DNA from: Streptomyces violaceoruber
GTDB taxonomy: Bacteria; Actinomycetota; Actinomycetes; Streptomycetales; Streptomycetaceae
Assembly: GCA_000720805.1 (NCBI GenBank)
Contig: JODI01000173.1
Coordinates: 1 to 6,132 of the forward strand
DNA: 6,132 nt
Direction of reading: 5' to 3'
Made by a program: the position numbers and the translations under genes. The notes beneath the pieces are model-generated. The model was not told the origin of the DNA and did not search any database. It saw nothing but the letters and a program-made list of their open reading frames with translations. This document shows, piece by piece, positions 1-3,552 of this stretch (within the stretch, counting starts at the first letter, position 1; each line of letters begins with the position of its first letter).

Positions 1-156
1 CTGGTCGAACATCGCTCGGCCCGAGCCGTTGAACTTGCCCTCCAGCGGCGTCGCCGCCTGCACCAACTGCCGGATCAGCGAGCCGAGATCATCACTCGAC
101 CCACGCGAATCACGCTGCAGCTGCGACAGCGTCTGCGCACCCATGTCGAACTTCAT
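1..156 (-). CDS. WXG100/ESAT-6-like protein, N-terminal part (3' end outside window)
   Basis: Only the first 52 codons are visible; the frame is open to the window edge. The sequence begins MKFDMGAQTLSQLQ and continues as a predicted long amphipathic helix, then a turn with GKFNGSGRAMF, then FDQ. This is the helix-turn-helix layout of WXG100 proteins, small secreted dimers that are substrates or partners of type VII secretion. The turn has F-N-G where the family typically has W-x-G, with the downstream Phe of the usual W-x-G-x-A-x(3)-F pattern kept. The ATG at 156-154 is chosen because a near-perfect ribosome-binding site, GGGGGAGG (168-161), lies 4 bases upstream; a second in-frame ATG at 144-142 has none as good. 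It is separated from the preceding gene by 183 bp, so it may begin a new transcription unit. The family call is an inference from half a protein. Confidence 0.72.
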   Translation of the reverse strand, partial: MKFDMGAQTLSQLQRDSRGSSDDLGSLIRQLVQAATPLEGKFNGSGRAMFDQ

Positions 157-339
157 TACGCCTCCCCCGTACGGGCTACTGCGGCGACCGCTTCCCGGCC
201 CCCCGCAGGAGTTACTTCCAGCCATCTCTATCAACCCGGCAGTTGGCAGCGCAATCGGGGTTCCCGGCCCGCACACAAGCACCACAACTCTGCCGGGATC
301 CCGTTACCGGAGAGGTGAGCAGAGTCACTCCTCGACGCC
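157..339 (-). other. Intergenic region before the WXG100-like gene, with inverted repeats
   Basis: This is the longest non-coding gap in the window. It contains an 8-base inverted repeat, CCCGGCAG (235-242) and CTGCCGGG (290-297), extendable by three more pairs (243-245 with 285-287) if two bases bulge, around a loop of about 40 bases. A 10-base perfect palindrome, CGGGATCCCG (294-303), overlaps its right arm. The strong ribosome-binding site of the next gene sits at 161-168. I see no convincing -35/-10 pair. The gap is a reasonable place for a promoter and operator of the WXG100-like gene, but that is inferred from spacing only. Confidence 0.4.
312..333 (-). terminator. Weak hairpin downstream of the second YwqK-like gene
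   Basis: GAGGTGA (312-318) can pair with TCA-CCTC (325-333, with a two-base CT bulge) around a 6-base loop, beginning 6 bases after the stop codon of the 137-aa gene. There is no U-tract. Its position at the end of the immunity-like cassette is what suggests a terminator; the stem is short and may be chance. Confidence 0.18.
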
Positions 340-753
340 CTACGTCACCACCCTCCGCCCCCCTTCGCTCCCCCACTCCTTCACCAACCGCCCGCTCTCG
401 TCCCACGCCCGGTGGGAGAGCATCGCCTGTCCGTCCGCGGCGAACGTCTTCTCGTGGGCCAGCACGCCGTTCGGATGCCATTCCCGACAGACACCGACAG
501 CACGCGACTGATACGCCGTCCCCTCGGACCGCAGGGTGCCGTCGCGATACCACTCCCGGGACGGCCCGTGCGGCAGCCCGTCGACGTACGACTCCAGACT
601 CACGAGATCACCACCGAGCCGTTCCTCGACCTCACCCGTGAACAACTCGCCGCGATACAGCAGCCGCGCGCCCTGATCCAAATCGACGTCGGGCCCGTCG
701 ACGTCGATACGGAGCGGATGCCCCTGTTCCTCCGGAGACGGATTCCGGGTCAT
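340..753 (-). CDS. YwqK-like MORN-variant antitoxin/immunity protein (copy B)
   Basis: A 137-aa protein with MORN-variant repeats, of the kind annotated as YwqK-family antitoxin. In Bacillus subtilis YwqK is the partner of the LXG toxin YwqJ. An N-terminal half with LLYRGELFTGEVEE (residues 31-44) is followed by repeat-like units: YVDGLPHGPSREWYRDGTLR (56-75), REWHPNGVLAHEKTF (90-104) and RAWDESGRLVKEW (115-127). Each unit has the aromatic-x(n)-G-x-L pattern of these beta-hairpin repeats. No signal peptide or membrane segment is seen, so it is probably cytoplasmic. The ATG at 753-751 is preferred because GGGACGAG (766-759) lies 5 bases upstream; a GTG at 768 is possible. It begins 55 bases after the 255-aa helical gene and ends in TAG. 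It is clearly homologous to copy A at 2307-2699. No YwqJ-type deaminase is visible here, so its target is unknown. Confidence 0.85.
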   Translation of the reverse strand: MTRNPSPEEQGHPLRIDVDGPDVDLDQGARLLYRGELFTGEVEERLGGDLVSLESYVDGLPHGPSREWYRDGTLRSEGTAYQSRAVGVCREWHPNGVLAHEKTFAADGQAMLSHRAWDESGRLVKEWGSEGGRRVVT

Positions 754-808
754 ACGAACTCGTCCCACTCTGCCGAGTGTCGGTAGGCCTCCCCCGGTCC
801 GTGCCCAG

Positions 809-1576
809 TCACGTGAGAGCCTCCCTGACCCGGGCCCGTACCGCATCGTCGCCGACCGCGGACAGGTGGTCGGCGAACCGGCGACCTTCGGGGGTGTTCG
901 CGCGCTGCACGATCGCCACCGCGTGGATGAGCGGGCGGTGACCGGCGTCATGGCTCAGTACGTCCTGGGCGAGGCTCACGGCCGCGGCCGTGTCCACTGT
1001 CGCCACCGCCGCGGCCAGGTCGACGAGTTGGGTCGCCAGGTCGAAGCTCTGCGGCCCGCGCACGGCAAGTTCCGCGGTTCCTCGTGCCACGACGTCCCGG
1101 ATGTCGGGAAGGACGGCGGCGACAGTCCGCAGGTCGAGCAGATCTCCGAGCTTTTCGTCGAAGTATTCCGTGTCCGCGATCCTTACCAACGCTCGGAAGG
1201 CCTCTGTCCGTTGCTCCCAGGTGTCCTTCTCCAGCGCCAGGTCGTCGCTGTCGCCCACGGCCAACGACAGTTGCGCGAAGGTGTTGTCGACGGAGAACTT
1301 GCGGTCGATGAGGATGTCGTACCAGGGCGCCCGATCGGGATCGCGCGCTGCGGCCATCACCGCGTCGTACCCCGCCGGTTCCGCCCAGGTCGTCAGTGCG
1401 ACGCAGGCCAGGAACCGCTCCCGGGCCACGGCCGAGTCATCGTTCAAGAGGTCGACCAAACCCGGCACGCGCTCGCGGTGCCGGGGATCGTCGAGCGCCT
1501 GGTAGATGACGTCGTCCACGTCCGACACCGGCTGCCCGTCGAAGTCCGTACCCAGCAATGCGTCGAACCGGCTCAC
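809..1576 (-). CDS. Helical, HEAT-like protein of unknown function (copy B)
   Basis: A 255-aa protein, rich in predicted helices and repetitive in feel, without signal peptide or membrane segments. I do not recognise a named family. It is homologous along most of its length to the preceding gene product: both have ALL-x(3)-FDG-x-P and DVI-x(3)-LD near the N-terminus, then RFL(A/S)CVALT-x-WA (residues 54-65 here), AGY(D/E)AV-x(2)-AAR, and a C-terminal helix set. Copy B carries a longer C-terminal tail of roughly 30 residues (about 226-255). The GTG at 1576-1574 is chosen because it overlaps the upstream stop codon as GTGA, the classic coupling arrangement, and because homology with copy A begins within its first residues. 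Alternating short helices suggest an alpha-solenoid that could bind a protein partner. Position among YwqK-like genes makes an immunity or accessory role likely, but this is inference. Confidence 0.82.
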   Translation of the reverse strand: MSRFDALLGTDFDGQPVSDVDDVIYQALDDPRHRERVPGLVDLLNDDSAVARERFLACVALTTWAEPAGYDAVMAAARDPDRAPWYDILIDRKFSVDNTFAQLSLAVGDSDDLALEKDTWEQRTEAFRALVRIADTEYFDEKLGDLLDLRTVAAVLPDIRDVVARGTAELAVRGPQSFDLATQLVDLAAAVATVDTAAAVSLAQDVLSHDAGHRPLIHAVAIVQRANTPEGRRFADHLSAVGDDAVRARVREALT

Positions 1577-2310
1577 GTCTGCCCACAGGTGTATGTCTCC
1601 TGGAGCTCCGGGATCGTCTCCCGGAGTTCTCTCACGGTTCGCTCCCCGGGCTTTACGGCGATGAGGCGGCGGGCGGTCGCCAACGCCCATGCGGCTTCCC
1701 TGCGATGGACCGCAGCGGTCATCAGCGCCAGTTGCAGGCCAAGGTCGTACGGGAGCTGCTCCTTCGCCAGCCTTGTGATACCGCGATCCACCGTCGACTG
1801 AATTTCCGGAAGGCCGGCGACCACGAGATCGGGACGCAGCAGGGCTCCGATGTGCCGGTCGAACTGGACGCGGTCCGCGATGGCGAGCAGCGCTCGTGCG
1901 GCCTGTGTGCGCTCGGTGCGGGTGCCGCGCTCGTCGATCATGTCCTCGCTGTTCCCCACGGCCTCGGCGAGCAGCCCGAAGGTGTCGTCCTGGCCGTGGA
2001 GCCTGTCGTAGGACGCGCCTCGCCAGGGCACCGATTCGGGGCTCCGGGCAGCCTGCGTGACCGCTTCGTACCCGGCATCGTCCGCCCAGCGGGTCAGCGC
2101 GACACAGGACAGAAAGCGCCCTGTGGGATCCTCACCGGGATCTCGCAGGACCTTCCGGAGCTCCTCGGAGCGTTCCTGATAGCCGCCGTCCAGCCCTTCG
2201 CTGATGACGTCACCGGGATCGGCGGGCAGACCGTCGAAGTTCCGGTAGAGCAGGGCGGCGACTGTGGCACTCGGCTCCCATCGGCCCTCGCTGTCGGACA
2301 GGGGCGTCAT
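1573..2310 (-). CDS. Helical, HEAT-like protein of unknown function (copy A)
   Basis: A 245-aa soluble, mostly helical protein without a recognised family. Shared blocks with copy B include ALL-x(3)-FDGLP (residues 19-29), DVISEGLD (34-41), RFLSCVALTRWADDAGYEAV (65-84), LLAEAVGNSED (113-123) and RARALLAIAD-like residues (139-146). The ATG at 2310-2308 overlaps the stop of the YwqK-like gene as ATGA, and there is only weak ribosome-binding sequence before it, so translation is probably coupled to the upstream gene. A longer start at 2364 is open but would lie inside that gene and adds non-conserved residues. The protein ends ETYTCGQT and its TGA overlaps the GTG of copy B. Having a single ancestor with copy B suggests gene duplication followed by divergence. 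The role as immunity or stabilising factor is inferred from neighbours. Confidence 0.82.
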   Translation of the reverse strand: MTPLSDSEGRWEPSATVAALLYRNFDGLPADPGDVISEGLDGGYQERSEELRKVLRDPGEDPTGRFLSCVALTRWADDAGYEAVTQAARSPESVPWRGASYDRLHGQDDTFGLLAEAVGNSEDMIDERGTRTERTQAARALLAIADRVQFDRHIGALLRPDLVVAGLPEIQSTVDRGITRLAKEQLPYDLGLQLALMTAAVHRREAAWALATARRLIAVKPGERTVRELRETIPELQETYTCGQT

Positions 2311-2699
2311 CCCTGCGGGCTCGTGTTCTCCCAAGCCCGGGTCGGGCGTCCTTCCTCGTCCCACTCATAGTGGGAGAGCGGGGTCCCGCCGTCCGCGCTG
2401 TGAAGCTTCTTTGTAGCCAGAACGCCGTTCTCGTGCCAGCTCTGGTACTCCCCGGAGGGGCTCTCCATTCGCATCGTTCCCTCCGCGCGAAGAACTCCGC
2501 TCTTGTACCACTCGCGGAACGGGCCGTCCCGGAACCCATTTTTGTAGGTCACCAGGCTCACGCGGTGTCCTGTGAGGTACTCCTCGACCTCCCCTGTGAA
2601 GGGTTCGCCGCGGTACAGGAGCCTCAGACCGTAATCAAGATCCACGCTGGGATCGTCGAGGTTGATGCGTGGCAATTGAGCGCCGACCCCGTCGGACAT
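2307..2699 (-). CDS. YwqK-like MORN-variant antitoxin/immunity protein (copy A)
   Basis: A 130-aa MORN-variant protein closely matching the 137-aa copy B. Shared blocks are PSVDLDYGLRLLYRGEPFTG (residues 17-36), GEVEEYL (36-42), NGFRDGPFREWYKSGVLRAE (54-73), SWHENGVLATKK (87-98) and SHYEWDEEGRPTRAWE (109-124). The repeated W/Y...G-x-L/P pattern is the MORN-type beta-hairpin signature seen in YwqK antitoxins. The ATG at 2699-2697 has GGTGAG (2709-2704) 4 bases upstream, which decides the start over longer open frames. It follows the 261-aa gene by 67 bases and overlaps the next gene by 4 bases (ATGA), so it is cotranslated with the helical protein. Several stretches, such as the codons for YKNGF, use more A/T than neighbouring genes, a possible hint of separate acquisition, though this is a visual impression only. 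Confidence 0.86.
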   Translation of the reverse strand: MSDGVGAQLPRINLDDPSVDLDYGLRLLYRGEPFTGEVEEYLTGHRVSLVTYKNGFRDGPFREWYKSGVLRAEGTMRMESPSGEYQSWHENGVLATKKLHSADGGTPLSHYEWDEEGRPTRAWENTSPQG

Positions 2700-2766
2700 G
2701 ATTCTCACCCACTCCGCGAGCCGGACCAACCGCGCACAGTACGTACGGTACGGAGCATGCGCCCGG
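2700..2766 (-). other. Short intergenic region with nested inverted repeat
   Basis: The 67-base gap between the 261-aa gene and YwqK-like copy A holds GCGCA (2732-2736) and TGCGC (2758-2762) as outer arms, with GTAC elements inside (2739-2742, 2743-2746 and 2748-2751) giving a GTACGTACGGTAC core. It could fold as an interrupted hairpin or bind a dimeric regulator, partially separating the toxin/261-aa pair from the downstream cassette. No U-tract is present. The ribosome-binding site of copy A lies at 2704-2709. Confidence 0.3.
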
Positions 2767-3552
2767 TCAGCGCGTGCCCGCGAGTCTGGTGATCGCCGAC
2801 TCGATGAACGCGGCAGCCTCCCGTTCGGAGATCTCGACGTGGTCGACGTCGTTGTGGCCCAGTTCGTAGAGGCGCAGGTATTCGGTCGGCTCCCAGCGCA
2901 GATTGCGGGTGAAGGCTTCGTCGTGTGTCGTGCCCTCCCGGCCGACGAGGCGCCGGCGCACGATTCCGCGAGGGCTGTTGCGCGGGTAGCCATCGCTGAT
3001 CTTTGCGTAGTAGGTGATCCGACCCGCTGCGTCCTGGTCGAGGGCGTCCAGCGTGCCCGAGGACAGGGAGAGGAATGGCTCTGCGTTGAGGTTCGACTCG
3101 AAATTGCCGTAGGGGATCATGACCCCGTAGAGGTCGATGAACTCCTCGATCGAGTAGCCGCCCCCCCGCTCGTACATGAGCAGGAGCGGTTCGTACGGGT
3201 CGGGAAGTTCTGACGCGCCGGTCCTGCCCTCGGCCTTGAGTACCGCCCATCGCACCGCACCCCGGCAGGTCCTCGCTGTGGACGGCGTGGGGACCTTGTT
3301 CGCCAGGAACTCCTCCAGGTCGGCCGCCAGCGCCGGGGCGAGCCGGAAGGCGGGGTCGACGAACTCCGTGACGTCGAAAAAGGGCCACTCCTCCTGGGCG
3401 CTGTACGCCCGTGCCCATTGCGCGGCGCGCCGCAGGTATTCCCGCATCAGCAGGGCCCGCGAACGAGTATGGACGCTGGACTTGTCCCAGTCGCCGTACC
3501 AGTCGACCTCGCGCAACCTCTCCAGGACCGCTCGAGACGGCTCGACATTCAC
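2767..3552 (-). CDS. Probable cognate immunity protein of the upstream toxin (261 aa, family not recognised)
   Basis: A 261-aa soluble protein without signal peptide or membrane segment. Its GTG start shares a base with the toxin stop (TAGTG), so the two are translationally coupled; AAGGGGAT inside the toxin's last codons serves as a plausible ribosome-binding site. Visible blocks are an N-terminal helical part with WYGDWDKSSVHTRSR (residues 18-32), a central DPYEPLLLMYERGGGYSIEE (118-137) leading to FIDLYGVMIPYG (138-149), and a C-terminal block with RWEPTEYLRLYELG (219-232) and DHVEISEREAAAFI (237-250). The central and C-terminal blocks resemble hypothetical proteins I associate with Streptomyces, but I cannot give a family name. 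Immediate downstream, coupled placement after a polymorphic toxin is the standard position for its immunity gene. Which of the toxin's two domains it would neutralise is unknown. Immunity function is inference. Confidence 0.8.
   Translation of the reverse strand: MNVEPSRAVLERLREVDWYGDWDKSSVHTRSRALLMREYLRRAAQWARAYSAQEEWPFFDVTEFVDPAFRLAPALAADLEEFLANKVPTPSTARTCRGAVRWAVLKAEGRTGASELPDPYEPLLLMYERGGGYSIEEFIDLYGVMIPYGNFESNLNAEPFLSLSSGTLDALDQDAAGRITYYAKISDGYPRNSPRGIVRRRLVGREGTTHDEAFTRNLRWEPTEYLRLYELGHNDVDHVEISEREAAAFIESAITRLAGTR

Noticed and set aside
754..951. Upstream extension of YwqK-like copy B to 951
   Set aside because: The extension overlaps the helical gene, is not shared with copy A, and the ATG at 753 has its own ribosome-binding site.
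866..1801. Long plus-strand open frame of 311 codons opposite the helical genes
   Set aside because: It is antisense to two mutually homologous, coupled minus-strand genes; its translation is low-complexity and Arg/Val-rich with no recognisable domain. High-GC DNA routinely gives such open shadows.
1558..2370. Plus-strand open frame of 270 codons
   Set aside because: Antisense to helical copy A and part of YwqK-like copy A; no ribosome-binding site or domain evidence, while the minus strand shows paralogy and stop-start coupling.
2700..2728. Promoter TTGGTC-17-GAGAAT on the minus strand before YwqK-like copy A
   Set aside because: The -10-like element would sit one base before the ATG, leaving the transcription start inside the coding sequence, and it overlaps the ribosome-binding site.
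2700..2993. Upstream extension of YwqK-like copy A to 2993
   Set aside because: It would overlap the 261-aa gene by over 200 bases with low-complexity Ser/Arg/Thr-rich sequence; the ATG at 2699 has GGTGAG correctly spaced.
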